Below, one piece after another: positions 46,691-57,563 of a stretch of DNA of 64,000 nt (position 1 is the first letter of the stretch; each line of letters opens with the position of its first letter). The notes beneath the pieces were generated by a model. That model saw only the letters and a program-made list of their open reading frames with translations. It did not search any database and was not told where the DNA came from. The stretch comes from Streptomyces chumphonensis (lineage in GTDB: Bacteria; Actinomycetota; Actinomycetes; Streptomycetales; Streptomycetaceae), in NCBI RefSeq assembly GCF_014779715.1, contig NZ_JACXYU010000002.1, positions 496,001-560,000 of the forward strand, read 5' to 3'. The position numbers were made by a program, and so were the translations under genes.

Positions 46691-49600
46691 TCACCCGGCG
46701 GGCTCGCGGGTCGGGGAGCTCAGGGCGTCCCGCAGGGCGGGGCCGATCACGGCGAGCCCCTCGGGTCGCATCAGGCGCAGGTGCTCACCGGCCACCGGGA
46801 CGGTCCGGATCCCGCCGGTGACGTAGGGACGCCACAGCTTCGCCGCTCCGGCGCCCCGGCCGTCGGGCGTGGCCTCGAAGAGCAGCAGCGAACCGTCGAA
46901 CACCGGTGTGTCCACGTCGGGTTCGTCGAGCAGACGCACGGTGTTCTCCGTGACGGCCAGGAGCACGTCGATCAGCTCCCCCTCCAGCCCGGCGGGTGCG
47001 TCCCCGCCGTCGAAGGCCACGGCGCGGACGTCCGGTGGTCCGGAGGTGGCCTCCTGCGGACCGCCGGCCGGCCACGCGTCGATGGCTGCCAGCAGGGCGA
47101 CGCGGTGGCCCGAGTCGCGCAGCCGTGCGGCGACGGCGTGTGCGGCGGTGCCGCCGAAGGACCAGCCGGTCAGCAGGTACGGCCCCTGGGGTTGTTCGGC
47201 GGTGATGAGGGAGCAGTAGTCGGACACCAGCGCGCCGAAGCTCGTCGCGAGCCGGCCCCGGCCGTCGAGACCGCGGGCCTGGACGGCGTACACCGGATGC
47301 TCCGCCGGCACGTGCGGGAGCAGTCCGGTGTAGCTCCACCCCAGCCCGCTCCCGGGGTGGAGGCACCACAGAGGGCTGCCGTCGCCGCCGGCGCGCAGCC
47401 GCACCAGCGGGTCGAGTGGGCCGCGCGCACTGGGCTGTTCCCGGAGCAGTCCGGCCACCGTCGGCTCCAGGAAGACCTGCTGCGTCGAGACGTCGATGCC
47501 GACCGCCTGCCGGGCCGAGCGGATCAGGCGGGGCACCAGGAGGGAGTGGCCGCCCAGTTCGAAGAAGTTGTCCTCGGCGCCGACCTCCCGCACCCCCAGC
47601 ACCTCGGCGAAGACGCCGCACAGCGCCGTCTCGGCGGGAGTGCGCGGAGCCCGTCGCCCAGGAGGCCGGGCGCTGGACTCCGGCAGCGGCAGTGCGGCCC
47701 GGTCGAGTTTGCCGTTCGTGGTGAGCGGCAGTCTGCCGACCGCCAGGACGGCCGACGGCACCATCGCCGCCGGCAGACGTCGGGCGACGGACGTGCGCAC
47801 GTCGGCCAGGTCCAGCTCCTCGGGCAAGCCCTCCCCGGGGACGACGTAGCCGACGATCCGGCGGTCGCCGGGGGCGGGCTCGTGCACCACCGCCGCACTC
47901 GCCGCGACCTGCCGGTGGCCCAGCAACGCGGACTCCACCTCGCCGAGTTCGATCCGGTGCCCCCTGATCTTGACCTGCCCGTCCGCCCGCCCGACGAACT
48001 CCAGCCCTCCCCTCGGCAGCCGGCGCACCAGGTCCCCCGTCCGGTACATGCGGGACCCGGGCGGCCCGTACGGGTCCGCCAGGAAGCGTTCCGCGGTCAG
48101 GCCCGGCTGCCGCAGGTATCCGCGGGCGACACCGGTACCCGCGACGTACAGCTCGCCCACCACACCCTGCGGAACGAGGCCGAGCACCCCGTCCAGCACG
48201 TACAACCGGGCGCCGGGACACGGCCCGCCGATCGGTACCGGGCCGTCGGGGACCGGTGCCCCGAGGGGGAGCGCGAACTCCGCGCAGCTGACGGTCGTCT
48301 CGGTCGGTCCGTAGATGTTGCGGATCACCGCGTCCGGATGCCGCAGGCGCCAGCGCTCCACGGTCCGGCCCCGCAGAGGCTCCCCGCCGACGAGCAGGCC
48401 CTCGGTGGGGGAAAGGTCGTGCGGCAGCGACTCCAGCAGTTCCAGGTGGCTGGGAGTGATCTGCAGCAGCGCGGGCCGGGGCGTCCCGCTGTGGTCCGTC
48501 GCGGTCAGGTCGGTGAGGTGCAGGCAGCCACCGCTGACGAGCGGGAGGTACACGGCGGAGACGGTCAGGTCGAAGGAGATCGACGAGTGGACGAGACTGA
48601 GGCCCGACACGCCCGGGTAGACGGCTCGGCCCCGGCGCAGGTAGGCGCCGAGCGCAGCGTGCTCCACGACGACTCCCTTGGGGCGCCCGGTGGAGCCGGA
48701 GGTGTGGATCACGTAGGCGGGGTGGTCGGGGAGCAGCGGCCGGACGCGGTCGGCGTCGGTCAGGTCCACGGCGGCCGGGTCGTCCTCGGCCGCGTCCGGG
48801 GCGGTCGGGCCCGGGGCGCTGAGCCGGTGGAGATCGGCCACGGTGAGCAGGGGCACGTCCGCCACGCCGATCCGTCCGGCGAGTCCGGCGTCCCCTATCA
48901 GCAGGCGGGGCGCGGCCTCCTCCAGCATCAGGGCGATCCGTGCGGGCGGCAGCTCGGTGTCCACCGGGACGTAGGCGGCGCCGGCCTTGAGCACCCCGAG
49001 CATCGCGGCGAGGGCGTCCGTCGACCGCGGCAACACGATGGCGACCAGGTCCTCCGGCCCGACGCCCCGCCCGGCCAGCGCACGGGCCAGGCGATTCGTC
49101 CGCCGGTTCAGCTCCCGGTAGCCGACAGCCGTACCGCCCTCCACCACGGCGGGCGCGTCGGGAGTGCGGGCGGCCTGCTCCTCGAAGAGGCCGGGCAACG
49201 TGGCGGCGCCCTCGCCCGAGGGCACCGGGGCGCCGGTACCGCTCGCGAGCAGCCGCGCCCGCTCGCCGGACGTGAGGAGGGGAAGGCGGCTGATCCGCAC
49301 GTCGGGGTCGGCTGCCGCCGCCTCCAGCAGCCGGGTCCACCACGTGACGAGGGCGACGGCGGTCGGCGGGTCGAACAGGTCGAGGGCGTAGTCCAGGTTG
49401 CCGTCCAGGCCGGCGGGGGCGGTTCCCGCGTTCGGCGCCCGCCCCCTCAGGTGCAGGGCCAGGTCGAACTTGGCACTGCCGCCGTCCACCGGTTCCTCGA
49501 CGGCGGTCAGACCGGGCAGCCGCGGGGTCCGCTCGGTCGCGTCCTCCAGTACGAGCATCACCTGGAACAGCGGGTTCCGGGCGGCGGACCGCTCGGGACG

Positions 49601-50602
49601 CAGCACGTCCACGAGCCGCTCGAACGGCAGGTCCTGGTGGGCGTAGGCGTCCAGGTCCACTTCGCGGACGCGCCCGAGGAGTTCGCGGAAGGTCGGATCG
49701 CCACCGGCGTCGGTGCGGAGCACCAACGTGTTGACGAACATGCCGATGAGGCCGTCCAGCGCCTCGTCGGTCCGTCCGGCGATCGCCGAGCCGACGGGGA
49801 TGTCGGTGCCCGCGCCCAGCCGGGTGAGCAGGGCGACCACACCGGTCTGGAGGGCCATGAACAGGCTCGCCTTCTCCTGCCGCGCCAGAGTCAGCAGGCG
49901 GCGGTGGGTGTCCGGACCGAGCGAGACCGGTGCCGTGCCGCCCCGATGGGAGGCCACCGGGGGCCGGGGCCGGTCGGCGGGAAGGGCCAGGCAGTCCGGA
50001 AGTCCGTCCAGCTGACGCCGCCAGTAGGCGAGTTGTTCGCCGACCAGACTTCTCGGGTCGTCCTCCGCCGCCAGGAGCTCGTTCTGCCACAGCGTGTAGT
50101 CGGCGTACTGCACCGGCAACGGGTCCCAGTGCGGCGCGCGGCCCGCTCGGCGGGCCGTGTAGGCGGCAGCCAGCCCGTCCAGCAGGGGGGTGAGCGACCA
50201 GCCGTCCGCCGCGATGTGGTGCAACACGACGAGCAGCACGTGCTCCCGTTCGCCCAGCCGGAAGAGGTGCGCGCGCAGGGGGATCTCCGTGGTGAGGTCG
50301 AAGACGTGGCCGGCCGCCGTACGCAGCACCCCGCCGAGCTCCGCCTCGCCGCACACGACGACCGGCAGCGGCGGCCGGGCGGAGTCCGCGTCGAGCACGA
50401 CCTGGTGGGGTCGGCCGTCGGCCTCGGGAAAGACGGTACGGAGGCTCTCGTGGCGCTCCACCACGTCGGCGATCGCCTCGCGGAGCGCGCGGTGGTCCAG
50501 TTCCCCGTGCAGCCGGTACGCCAGCGGGATGCGGTATCCGGCGCCGCCGTCCAGCTGGTTGAGGAACCAGACGCGGGACTGTGCGAACGACAAGGGGATC
50601 AC
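46691..50602 (-). CDS. Nonribosomal peptide synthetase, terminal module C-A-T-TE
   Basis: The 1303-residue protein is a complete termination module. The condensation domain (1-440) has an intact HHIAADG at 128-134. The adenylation domain (465-970) shows [24 protein letters not shown] and K966 in LTTNGK. A carrier domain follows with the phosphopantetheine Ser in LGGHSLL (about 1021). The thioesterase has a catalytic Ser at about 1149 in GWSFGG. Reading the pocket by eye against GrsA gives roughly D-L-S-Q-L-G-I-V-S, which matches no common code I know; Q278-L-G is loosely glycine-like. The GTG start has agggag 6 bases upstream. It lies 57 bases after the two-module NRPS and adds the last residue before release. 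Confidence 0.93.
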   Translation of the reverse strand: MIPLSFAQSRVWFLNQLDGGAGYRIPLAYRLHGELDHRALREAIADVVERHESLRTVFPEADGRPHQVVLDADSARPPLPVVVCGEAELGGVLRTAAGHVFDLTTEIPLRAHLFRLGEREHVLLVVLHHIAADGWSLTPLLDGLAAAYTARRAGRAPHWDPLPVQYADYTLWQNELLAAEDDPRSLVGEQLAYWRRQLDGLPDCLALPADRPRPPVASHRGGTAPVSLGPDTHRRLLTLARQEKASLFMALQTGVVALLTRLGAGTDIPVGSAIAGRTDEALDGLIGMFVNTLVLRTDAGGDPTFRELLGRVREVDLDAYAHQDLPFERLVDVLRPERSAARNPLFQVMLVLEDATERTPRLPGLTAVEEPVDGGSAKFDLALHLRGRAPNAGTAPAGLDGNLDYALDLFDPPTAVALVTWWTRLLEAAAADPDVRISRLPLLTSGERARLLASGTGAPVPSGEGAATLPGLFEEQAARTPDAPAVVEGGTAVGYRELNRRTNRLARALAGRGVGPEDLVAIVLPRSTDALAAMLGVLKAGAAYVPVDTELPPARIALMLEEAAPRLLIGDAGLAGRIGVADVPLLTVADLHRLSAPGPTAPDAAEDDPAAVDLTDADRVRPLLPDHPAYVIHTSGSTGRPKGVVVEHAALGAYLRRGRAVYPGVSGLSLVHSSISFDLTVSAVYLPLVSGGCLHLTDLTATDHSGTPRPALLQITPSHLELLESLPHDLSPTEGLLVGGEPLRGRTVERWRLRHPDAVIRNIYGPTETTVSCAEFALPLGAPVPDGPVPIGGPCPGARLYVLDGVLGLVPQGVVGELYVAGTGVARGYLRQPGLTAERFLADPYGPPGSRMYRTGDLVRRLPRGGLEFVGRADGQVKIRGHRIELGEVESALLGHRQVAASAAVVHEPAPGDRRIVGYVVPGEGLPEELDLADVRTSVARRLPAAMVPSAVLAVGRLPLTTNGKLDRAALPLPESSARPPGRRAPRTPAETALCGVFAEVLGVREVGAEDNFFELGGHSLLVPRLIRSARQAVGIDVSTQQVFLEPTVAGLLREQPSARGPLDPLVRLRAGGDGSPLWCLHPGSGLGWSYTGLLPHVPAEHPVYAVQARGLDGRGRLATSFGALVSDYCSLITAEQPQGPYLLTGWSFGGTAAHAVAARLRDSGHRVALLAAIDAWPAGGPQEATSGPPDVRAVAFDGGDAPAGLEGELIDVLLAVTENTVRLLDEPDVDTPVFDGSLLLFEATPDGRGAGAAKLWRPYVTGGIRTVPVAGEHLRLMRPEGLAVIGPALRDALSSPTREPAG

Positions 50603-50659
50603 GGGTTCTCCCTGGAGTGGTCAGGGCGTGTGGAGGTGCGGGCGGGCTCGGTGGGCCGG

Positions 50660-53600
50660 TCACCGGGGACCGTCCGGTCGGGGCATGCGGTGCAGCGCGG
50701 CCCGCCGCGAGCGCGGCGCCTTCTCCAGTCGCTCCGCCAGTCCCGCGACCGTCGGGGCCTCGAACAGGGTGCGCACCTCCATCTCCACGGCCAGGACCGC
50801 CCGGACGCGGCCCGCCAAGCGGGTCGCCAGCAGGGAATGGCCGCCGAGGTCGAAGAAGGAGTCGTCGGTGCCGACCCGGTCGAGACCCAGCACCTCGGCG
50901 AAGAGCCCGCAGAGGGCCTTCTCACGTTCCGTCCGGGGTTCTCGCCCGGAGGCCGACCGGGAGAAGTCGGGCGCCGGGAGCCGACTGTGGTGCACCTTGC
51001 CGCTCACGGTCAGCGGCAGGGCGTCCACGAGCACCACGGCGGACGGCACCATGAAGTCCGGCAGTACCCGGGCGGCGTGGGCCCGCAGCGCGGCCCCGTC
51101 GGTACGGGCGCCACGTGCCGGGACGACGTAGGCGGCCAGCCGCTTCCCGCCGGTGGCGTCCTCCCGTACCGCGACGGCCACCTGGGCCACGTCGTCGAGC
51201 CGGCCGAGCACCGACTCGACCTCGGCCGGCTCGATCCGGAAGCCACGCACCTTGACCTGGGCATCGGTACGGCCCACGTAGGAGAGCTGACCGTCACGGG
51301 TCCACGTCACCAGGTCGCCGGTGCGGTACATGCGCGCTCCCGCCCCGTCGAACGGGTCGGCGACGAATCGCTGGGCGGTCAGTCCCGGCCGGTCCCAGTA
51401 GCCGCGGGCCAGGACGTCCCCGGCGATGTACAACTCCCCGGTCACCCCGGGCGGTACGGGTCGCAGCCGCCGGTCCAGGACGTACATCCGGGCGTTGGCG
51501 ATGGGTCCGCCGACCGGCGCGGTGACGGACCGCCACCGCTCCAGCGCCGCGGGAAGGGTGAACGTGGTGACGAGGTGGGTCTCGGTGGGGCCGTAGAGGT
51601 TGTGCAGGCGCCGACCCGGCCGGGCCGCGACGAACTCCCGCACCCGGGGCGTCAGCCGCAGCACCTCACCGCCCTGGCTGAGGTCCCGGAGCGCGGGCAG
51701 GTCCAGCCGCTGCTCCAGGGCTGCCTCGCAGATCGCCTCCACCATCACGTTCGGCGCGCACACCTCCTCCACCCGGTGCTCGTCGAGCCAGCGGACGAAC
51801 GCCGCCGCGTCCCGCCGTACCGCGTCATCGGGCACCGCCAGGGTCTTGCCGGAGGTCAGGGTCTCGATGATCTCCCAGGCGGAGACGTCGAAGCTGATCG
51901 CGGAGAACTGGGCGACGGCGCCGCGTCGGGGCCCGGTGTCTCCGGCGGCGAGCCACTCGGCGTGCCACAGCACCAGGTTGACCAGCGGCCCGGCCGTCAT
52001 CACCACGCCTTTGGGCGTGCCGGTGGAGCCCGAGGTGTGGATCACGTACACCGGGCTGTCCCGGACCAGCGGCGCGGTGCGCTCCTCGTCGGACAGGTTC
52101 CCCTCCGGCTGCGCGGCCAGCGCGGCGGCCACGGCCGGCTCGTCCAGGAGGAGGCGCTCGGGGCCTCCCGGCGGCAGCCCCGCAGCCGTCGCGACGGTGC
52201 TCACCACGACGGCCGGGCGCACGTCGTCGAGGAGGAAGGTGATCCGCTCGGCCGGGTACCGCGGGTCCAGTGGCAGGTAGGCGGCGCCGGCCTTGAGCGT
52301 CGCCCACAGCGCGACGGGCAGGTCGACCGAGCGCGGGACCGCCAGGGCCACCACCGACTCCGGGCCGACACCACGCGCCGTCAGCAGCCGGGCCAACCGG
52401 TTCGCCCTGCGGTTCAGCTCGGCGTAGGACAGCGTGCCGTCGGGGGCGGTCACGGCGGGGTGCTGCGGCGTCTCCGCCGCACGGGCCTCGAACAGGTCGG
52501 GCAGCGACGCGTCGGGGACGGGGCGGCGGGTGTCGTTCCAGTGCCGGACGACACGGTCGCGTTCGCCGGCGGCCCACAGCTCGTACCGGCTCACCGGCAG
52601 GGCGGGGTCGTGCGCCACGCCGTCCAGCAGCCGCAGCAGACGACCCGCCAGGCGCTCGACGGTGGCGTGGTCGAACAGGTCGGCGTTGTACTGCACCGTC
52701 CCGCTGAGCCCCGCGGCACCGCGGTCGGCCCGGTCCCGGTCGTCGAACTCGAAGGCCAGGTCGAACGGGGAGGTGTGCGTCTCCACCAACTCCGCGCGGA
52801 CCTCGACGTCCGGCAGGGTCAGCTCACCCGCGCGGGTGTTCCGCAGCGCCAGCACCACCTGGAAGAGCGGGTGCCAGGCCAGGGAACGGCCGGGTGCGAG
52901 TTCGTCCACCAGCAGCTCGAACGGCACGTCCTGGTGCGCGTAGGCGTGCAGGCAGTTCTCCCGCACCCGGCCGAGGAGTTCGGTGAACGGGGGGTCGCCG
53001 GAGAGGTCGGTACGCAGGACGAGGGTGTTGGCGAAGAAGCCGACCAGATCCTCCAGCGCGTCGTCGGTGCGTCCGGCCACCGGCGCGCCGACGGGTACGT
53101 CGTCCCCCGCGCCGAGCCGGGAGAGCAGCACGGCCAGAGCCGCCTGGAGCACCATGAAGGTACTCGCGCCGTGTGCGTGGGCGAGCTTGTTCAGCGCCTG
53201 GCGCAGTTCTTCCGGCACGTACAGGGGCACCGTCCCGCCCCGGTAGGAGGGTGTGCCCGGGCGTGGCCGGTCCGTCGGCAACGGGGTGGCCTGCGGCAGG
53301 CCGTCGAGGACGTTCCGCCAGCGGTCGAGCTGGGTCGCCAGGGGGCTGTCCGGGTCGTCCCGTCGGCCCAGCGTGGCTCGCTGCCACAGGGTGAAGTCGG
53401 CGTACTGCAGCGGCAACGGCTCCCACCGCGGAGCCTTGCCGGCATGCCGTGCGGCGTACGCGGTGGACAGGTCGCGCAGCAGCAGCTGTTCGGACCAGGC
53501 GTCGCCCGCGATGTGGTGGAGCACCAGCAGCAGCACGTGCTCGTCCGCCCCGGTCGTGAACAAGCGGGCGCGCAGCGGGATGTCCGACACCAGGTCGAAG

Positions 53601-56600
53601 GGCTCGACGGCCGCGCGCGCCAGCACGTCGGCCAGTTCCCCGGCCGCGACGGGTCGTGCCCGCAGCGCCGGCGCCACGGAGTCGACGGGGAGCACCTGCT
53701 GGTACGGCTCCCCGTCGACGGTGGGGAAGACCGTGCGTAGCGCCTCGTGCCGGTCGAGCACGTCCGTGAGCGCCGCCCGCAGCGCCGCGATGTCCAGACG
53801 TCCCGTCAGGTGCAGGGCGACCGGGTGGTTGTAGGTGGCGCCCGGGCCCTGGAGCTGCCGCAGGAACCACAGCCGCGTCTGGGCGTACGACAGCGGAATC
53901 CGGTCGGGCCGCACCGCCGGGGTGGCCGGTTCGACGCGGGCCCGCCCCGTCCCGTCGAGCGACTTCGCCAGTTCGGCGACGGTCGGCGCTTCGTAGACCG
54001 CGCGGATGCCGAGTTCCCGGCCGAGCACGGCACGGATGCGGTTGAGCAGCCGGGTGGCCGCCAGGGAGTGACCGCCCAGGGCGAAGAAGCTGTCGTCCAC
54101 GCCCACGTGGGACAGGCCGAGCACGTCCGCGAAGACGGCGCACAGCCTCTCCTCGACGGGGGTGGCGGGTGACCTCCCCCCGCCGGCCGGAGCGAACGAC
54201 GGCTTCGGCAGCTCGGCCCGTACGTCGACCTTGCCCTCCGCCGTGACGGGCAGCGACTCCAGGGGGACCACGGCGGCGGGCACGAGGTGCGCCGGCAGGA
54301 ACTCCGCAGCCTGCCGGCGTACCGCCGCCGGGTCGACGGTCGCGCCGGGCGGGGGAACGACGTACGCGGCCAGGTGGCGCTCACCACGGTCGTCGTCACA
54401 CACGCGCACCAGAGCCTGCCCGACGCCGTCGCAGCGCGCCAGCGCCGCCTGCACCTCGCCCGGTTCGATGCGGACGCCGCGCACCTTGACCTGGCTGTCC
54501 GCCCGTCCGACGAACAGCAGGTCGCCTTCCGGTGTCCAGCGGGCCAGGTCTCCCGTCCGGTACATCCGCGCCCCCGGTGGGCCGAAGGGGTCCGCGACGA
54601 ACCGTGCGGCCGTCTGACCGGGGCGACCGAGGTAGCCGCGCGCCAGCGCGGCGCCGGCGACGTAGAGTTCACCGACCGCTCCGACGGGCAGCAGCCGCAG
54701 CGCGCGGTCCAGCACGTACGTCCTGGTGCCCGGCACCGGGCGGCCGATCGGTGGTGCTTCTCCCGCCTGCCCGGGCAGGCACACCTTCCGGGTCACCTCG
54801 ACCGTGGTCTCGGTCGGGCCGTAGGCGTTGTGCAGCGGGATGCCCGCGGCGGCGCAGCGGTGGACGAGGTCACCCGCGAGCGTGTCACCGCCGGCCGTCA
54901 CCAGGCGCAGGTCCGGCAGTTCCTCGGGCCGCAGGGCGCGCAGGGTCGTGGGGGCCAGGTGCGCCACCGTCACCCGGTGACGCGCCAGGAGGCGCTGGAG
55001 CGCCTCCGTGTCGATGCGTTCGTCGTCGTCCGCCAGCACCACCGCCGCCCCGGCGGCCAGGGTGACGAGCAGTTCGAGCACGGAGGCGTCGAAGGTGAGC
55101 GAGGCGGCGGCCAGCACCCGGTCGTGCGGGACCAGGCCGTAGGCGGGGACGGTGTGACGCACGAAGGCGGCGACGGCGCGGTGTTCGACGACGACGCCCT
55201 TGGGGCGTCCCGTCGACCCCGACGTGTGCAGGACGTACGCCGGGTGGGTGGGCAGCAGGGGCGACAGCCGGTCCGCGTCGGTCACCTCCGCGTCCGATCG
55301 CTCGGCCGCCTCGGCCGCGACCGCCGGGTCGTCCAGGGTGAGCAGGGACCCCTCGGGCCAGGCGGCCGCCAGCCGCCCGGCGAACTCGGCCGTGGTGACG
55401 GCCAGCACGGGCCGGGTGTCGCGCAGCAGGTAGGTGACGCCGTCGTCGGGGTGCGCCGGGTCGATCGGCAGGTAGGCGGCTCCGGACTTGAGCACCGCGA
55501 GGACGGCCACCACGGTCGGTGCGGACCGGGGGAGCAGCAGGGCCACGCGTCCGCCCGGCCCGGCGCCTCGGCTGATCAGGGACCGGGCCAGCCGGTTCAC
55601 CCGCGCCGCCACCTCGCCGTAGGACAGCTGGGCGTCGCGAACGACCACCGCGGGGGCATCCGGATCGCACGCCGCGCCGACTGCGGGCAGCGGGGGCAGC
55701 GTGGTCTCCGCAACGGGTGACGCCGGCTCGTTCCGGGTGCGCGGAACGCGGGCCCGGACGCCGCCGGTCAGCAGGTCGGCGCGCCCGACGGGGGTGTCGG
55801 GCGACGCGCCGGTGACCCATTCCATCGCCTCGTGCAGCAGCGACGCGCAGGACGCGTGCAGCTGCTCGTCGTACAGTTCGGGGTCCGCGTCGACCGCGAA
55901 CTGGATGCTGCGGTCGTGGGAGATGTCCCACACGGCGACGGACAGGTCCTGGAACGGGCCGGCCGACAGGTTGCGGGCGGTGGCGGACGCCCCGGCGAAG
56001 CTGATGCGGTAGTCGAACGGCATGACGTTGACGGAGACCGACCACGGGGACTCGCCGGGCCGCAGCCCGGCGTCGTGCAGCAGGTCCTCGTACCGGTAGC
56101 GCTGGTGGCGCACGGCCTCCTGGACGCGCAGCGCGCACTGCTCCACCAGGCTCCCCACCGACCTGCCCGGGTCCACGGCGACGCGCAGCGGCACGACGTT
56201 GGCCGTCATGCCGGGCACCCGCCGCTCCGCGCCGGGCGCACGCCCCGGTACGGCGATCCCGAGCAGCACGTCCGTCTCCCCGGTGGCGCGGCTCACGCCC
56301 AGTGCCGTCGCCGCCACGACGAGCCCGGCCAGCCTGGAGCCCAGGGCGGTCGCGGCCGTACGGAGCCGGTCGGCGTGACCGGGCGGCAGATTCCGCAGGT
56401 GCCGACGGACGTCCCGGGCCGGCCCGCGCGGCGGCCGTCCACTGAGGCTGACCCCCGCGGGACGGTCGGCGAGCACGCTCCGCCAGTGCTCGCGGTCCGC
56501 TCGGAGCGCGGCCGAACCGCGGTAGGCGGCGTCGGCGTCCAGGAGGACCTGGATCGGCTCGAACGGGCTGCCGAGGTCGTCGACGCCCTCGACGAGCCGC

Positions 56601-57079
56601 GTGTAGAGGTCCGCGACGCGGCCCGCGACGAGGAAGAGGCTGAAGCCGTCGCTGACGAGGTGATGGCCCCCCTGGTACCAGTGGTAGCGGTCGTCGTCCA
56701 CCCGGAAGAGGGCGTAGCGGGCGAGCGGGTCGGTCAGCGGGTCGCGCGGTCTGCGGAGGTCGGCCCGCATCCACTCCAGGGCCGCGCCCCCCGGATCCTC
56801 CCGGTCCCGGAGGTCGATGTGGTGCGGGGTGTGCCGGAGAGACGGATCGACGGCCGCGGTCAGCGCTCCGTCGTCCTCCGAGAAGCGCAGCCGTAGCGCC
56901 TGCGCCTCCTGGACGGTCCGCCGCAGCGCCTCGTCGAACAGCGCGATGTCGAGCGGGCCTGCGATGTCCAGGTACTCGCCCACGTTGAGGATCGGGCTGT
57001 CCGGATCGAACCGGTGGGCGTACCACAGGCCCCGCTGGCCGGGCATCAGGCCGACGGGCTCGGGACGGCGTTCTGACAT
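50660..57079 (-). CDS. Nonribosomal peptide synthetase, two modules C-A-T-C-A-T
   Basis: The 2139-residue enzyme has C1 (about 8-440, HHLVSDG at 139-145) and A1 (about 460-960). T1 carries its Ser in LGGHSLA near 1005. C2 (about 1060-1500) carries HHIAGDA at 1188-1194, A2 spans about 1520-2035, and T2 carries its Ser in LGGHSLL near 2082. C1 resembles the EntF/siderophore-type first C domain ([16 protein letters not shown]), which accepts an acyl group from another carrier. By eye the A1 pocket reads D-A-L-H-V-A-A-V-E. A2 reads D-V-W-V-S-G-L-L-V on a proline-type scaffold ([16 protein letters not shown]), so A2 is the best candidate for an alkylproline. No epimerase domain. The ATG at 57079 is chosen over an upstream start at 57169 with random sequence. 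Confidence 0.93.
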   Translation of the reverse strand: MSERRPEPVGLMPGQRGLWYAHRFDPDSPILNVGEYLDIAGPLDIALFDEALRRTVQEAQALRLRFSEDDGALTAAVDPSLRHTPHHIDLRDREDPGGAALEWMRADLRRPRDPLTDPLARYALFRVDDDRYHWYQGGHHLVSDGFSLFLVAGRVADLYTRLVEGVDDLGSPFEPIQVLLDADAAYRGSAALRADREHWRSVLADRPAGVSLSGRPPRGPARDVRRHLRNLPPGHADRLRTAATALGSRLAGLVVAATALGVSRATGETDVLLGIAVPGRAPGAERRVPGMTANVVPLRVAVDPGRSVGSLVEQCALRVQEAVRHQRYRYEDLLHDAGLRPGESPWSVSVNVMPFDYRISFAGASATARNLSAGPFQDLSVAVWDISHDRSIQFAVDADPELYDEQLHASCASLLHEAMEWVTGASPDTPVGRADLLTGGVRARVPRTRNEPASPVAETTLPPLPAVGAACDPDAPAVVVRDAQLSYGEVAARVNRLARSLISRGAGPGGRVALLLPRSAPTVVAVLAVLKSGAAYLPIDPAHPDDGVTYLLRDTRPVLAVTTAEFAGRLAAAWPEGSLLTLDDPAVAAEAAERSDAEVTDADRLSPLLPTHPAYVLHTSGSTGRPKGVVVEHRAVAAFVRHTVPAYGLVPHDRVLAAASLTFDASVLELLVTLAAGAAVVLADDDERIDTEALQRLLARHRVTVAHLAPTTLRALRPEELPDLRLVTAGGDTLAGDLVHRCAAAGIPLHNAYGPTETTVEVTRKVCLPGQAGEAPPIGRPVPGTRTYVLDRALRLLPVGAVGELYVAGAALARGYLGRPGQTAARFVADPFGPPGARMYRTGDLARWTPEGDLLFVGRADSQVKVRGVRIEPGEVQAALARCDGVGQALVRVCDDDRGERHLAAYVVPPPGATVDPAAVRRQAAEFLPAHLVPAAVVPLESLPVTAEGKVDVRAELPKPSFAPAGGGRSPATPVEERLCAVFADVLGLSHVGVDDSFFALGGHSLAATRLLNRIRAVLGRELGIRAVYEAPTVAELAKSLDGTGRARVEPATPAVRPDRIPLSYAQTRLWFLRQLQGPGATYNHPVALHLTGRLDIAALRAALTDVLDRHEALRTVFPTVDGEPYQQVLPVDSVAPALRARPVAAGELADVLARAAVEPFDLVSDIPLRARLFTTGADEHVLLLVLHHIAGDAWSEQLLLRDLSTAYAARHAGKAPRWEPLPLQYADFTLWQRATLGRRDDPDSPLATQLDRWRNVLDGLPQATPLPTDRPRPGTPSYRGGTVPLYVPEELRQALNKLAHAHGASTFMVLQAALAVLLSRLGAGDDVPVGAPVAGRTDDALEDLVGFFANTLVLRTDLSGDPPFTELLGRVRENCLHAYAHQDVPFELLVDELAPGRSLAWHPLFQVVLALRNTRAGELTLPDVEVRAELVETHTSPFDLAFEFDDRDRADRGAAGLSGTVQYNADLFDHATVERLAGRLLRLLDGVAHDPALPVSRYELWAAGERDRVVRHWNDTRRPVPDASLPDLFEARAAETPQHPAVTAPDGTLSYAELNRRANRLARLLTARGVGPESVVALAVPRSVDLPVALWATLKAGAAYLPLDPRYPAERITFLLDDVRPAVVVSTVATAAGLPPGGPERLLLDEPAVAAALAAQPEGNLSDEERTAPLVRDSPVYVIHTSGSTGTPKGVVMTAGPLVNLVLWHAEWLAAGDTGPRRGAVAQFSAISFDVSAWEIIETLTSGKTLAVPDDAVRRDAAAFVRWLDEHRVEEVCAPNVMVEAICEAALEQRLDLPALRDLSQGGEVLRLTPRVREFVAARPGRRLHNLYGPTETHLVTTFTLPAALERWRSVTAPVGGPIANARMYVLDRRLRPVPPGVTGELYIAGDVLARGYWDRPGLTAQRFVADPFDGAGARMYRTGDLVTWTRDGQLSYVGRTDAQVKVRGFRIEPAEVESVLGRLDDVAQVAVAVREDATGGKRLAAYVVPARGARTDGAALRAHAARVLPDFMVPSAVVLVDALPLTVSGKVHHSRLPAPDFSRSASGREPRTEREKALCGLFAEVLGLDRVGTDDSFFDLGGHSLLATRLAGRVRAVLAVEMEVRTLFEAPTVAGLAERLEKAPRSRRAALHRMPRPDGPR

Positions 57080-57190
57080 CTCACACCCCAAATCAGGCGG
57101 CGTCGGCGGCCATGGTCGACGGCCGCGACGGTGCGGGGGCCGGTGCGGCTTCCGCACGGCGGCGGTCACCGCTGTACGGGCCGTGGGCCG

Positions 57191-57217
57191 CCGGGGCGGG
57201 CGTTCGGTCCGCCCCGG
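57191..57217 (-). terminator. Hairpin between mbtH and the NRPS gene
   Basis: A perfect 9-bp stem (ccggggcgg and its complement) with a 9-base loop begins 12 bases after the mbtH stop. It could be a terminator, or an attenuator that keeps MbtH in excess of the large NRPS. Confidence 0.55.
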
Positions 57218-57228
57218 TCACGGGTGGT

Positions 57229-57435
57229 TCAGGACTCGGCGGCGATCAGCCGGGCGGGCCGCATGTCGGTCCAGTGCTCCTCCACGTAGCGCAGGCACGT
57301 GTCCCGGTCGTCCTCACCGTGCACCACCAGCCACCCCGTCGGCACGGTGGCGAAGGCCGGCCACAGGGAGTGCTGGCCCTCCTCGTTGCGCAGTACGAGG
57401 AACCGCCCCTCGGGGTCGTCGAACGGATTGGTCAC
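57229..57435 (-). CDS. mbtH: MbtH-like protein
   Basis: The 68-residue protein has the MbtH family signature: NPFDDPEGRFLVLRNEEGQH, SLWPAFATVPTGW with the two conserved Trp and Pro, and CLRYVEEHWTDMRP. MbtH proteins bind adenylation domains and are needed for their folding or activity. It lies between the amidinotransferase and NRPS genes and probably serves one or more of the three A domains in this cluster. The ATG has a ggagt 5 bases upstream. Confidence 0.95.
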   Translation of the reverse strand: MTNPFDDPEGRFLVLRNEEGQHSLWPAFATVPTGWLVVHGEDDRDTCLRYVEEHWTDMRPARLIAAES

Positions 57436-57563
57436 GGAAACTCCTTCGGATCAGGCGTCGGAGTGTTCTCCTGCCGGAGTGTGGTCGGCCGCTCGGCGCC
57501 GAGGCTGACGGCCCGGTGTTCCGCGGCGGCTGCTCGGGTTCCTCCGGGTCGGCACGACGCGCC

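Noticed and set aside
45305..53740. A plus-strand open frame of more than 2800 codons
   Set aside because: It runs antisense to the NRPS genes and through murA2 in another frame. Its translation is Arg/Pro/Gly/Val-rich without domains, and it is a product of high GC on the opposite strand.
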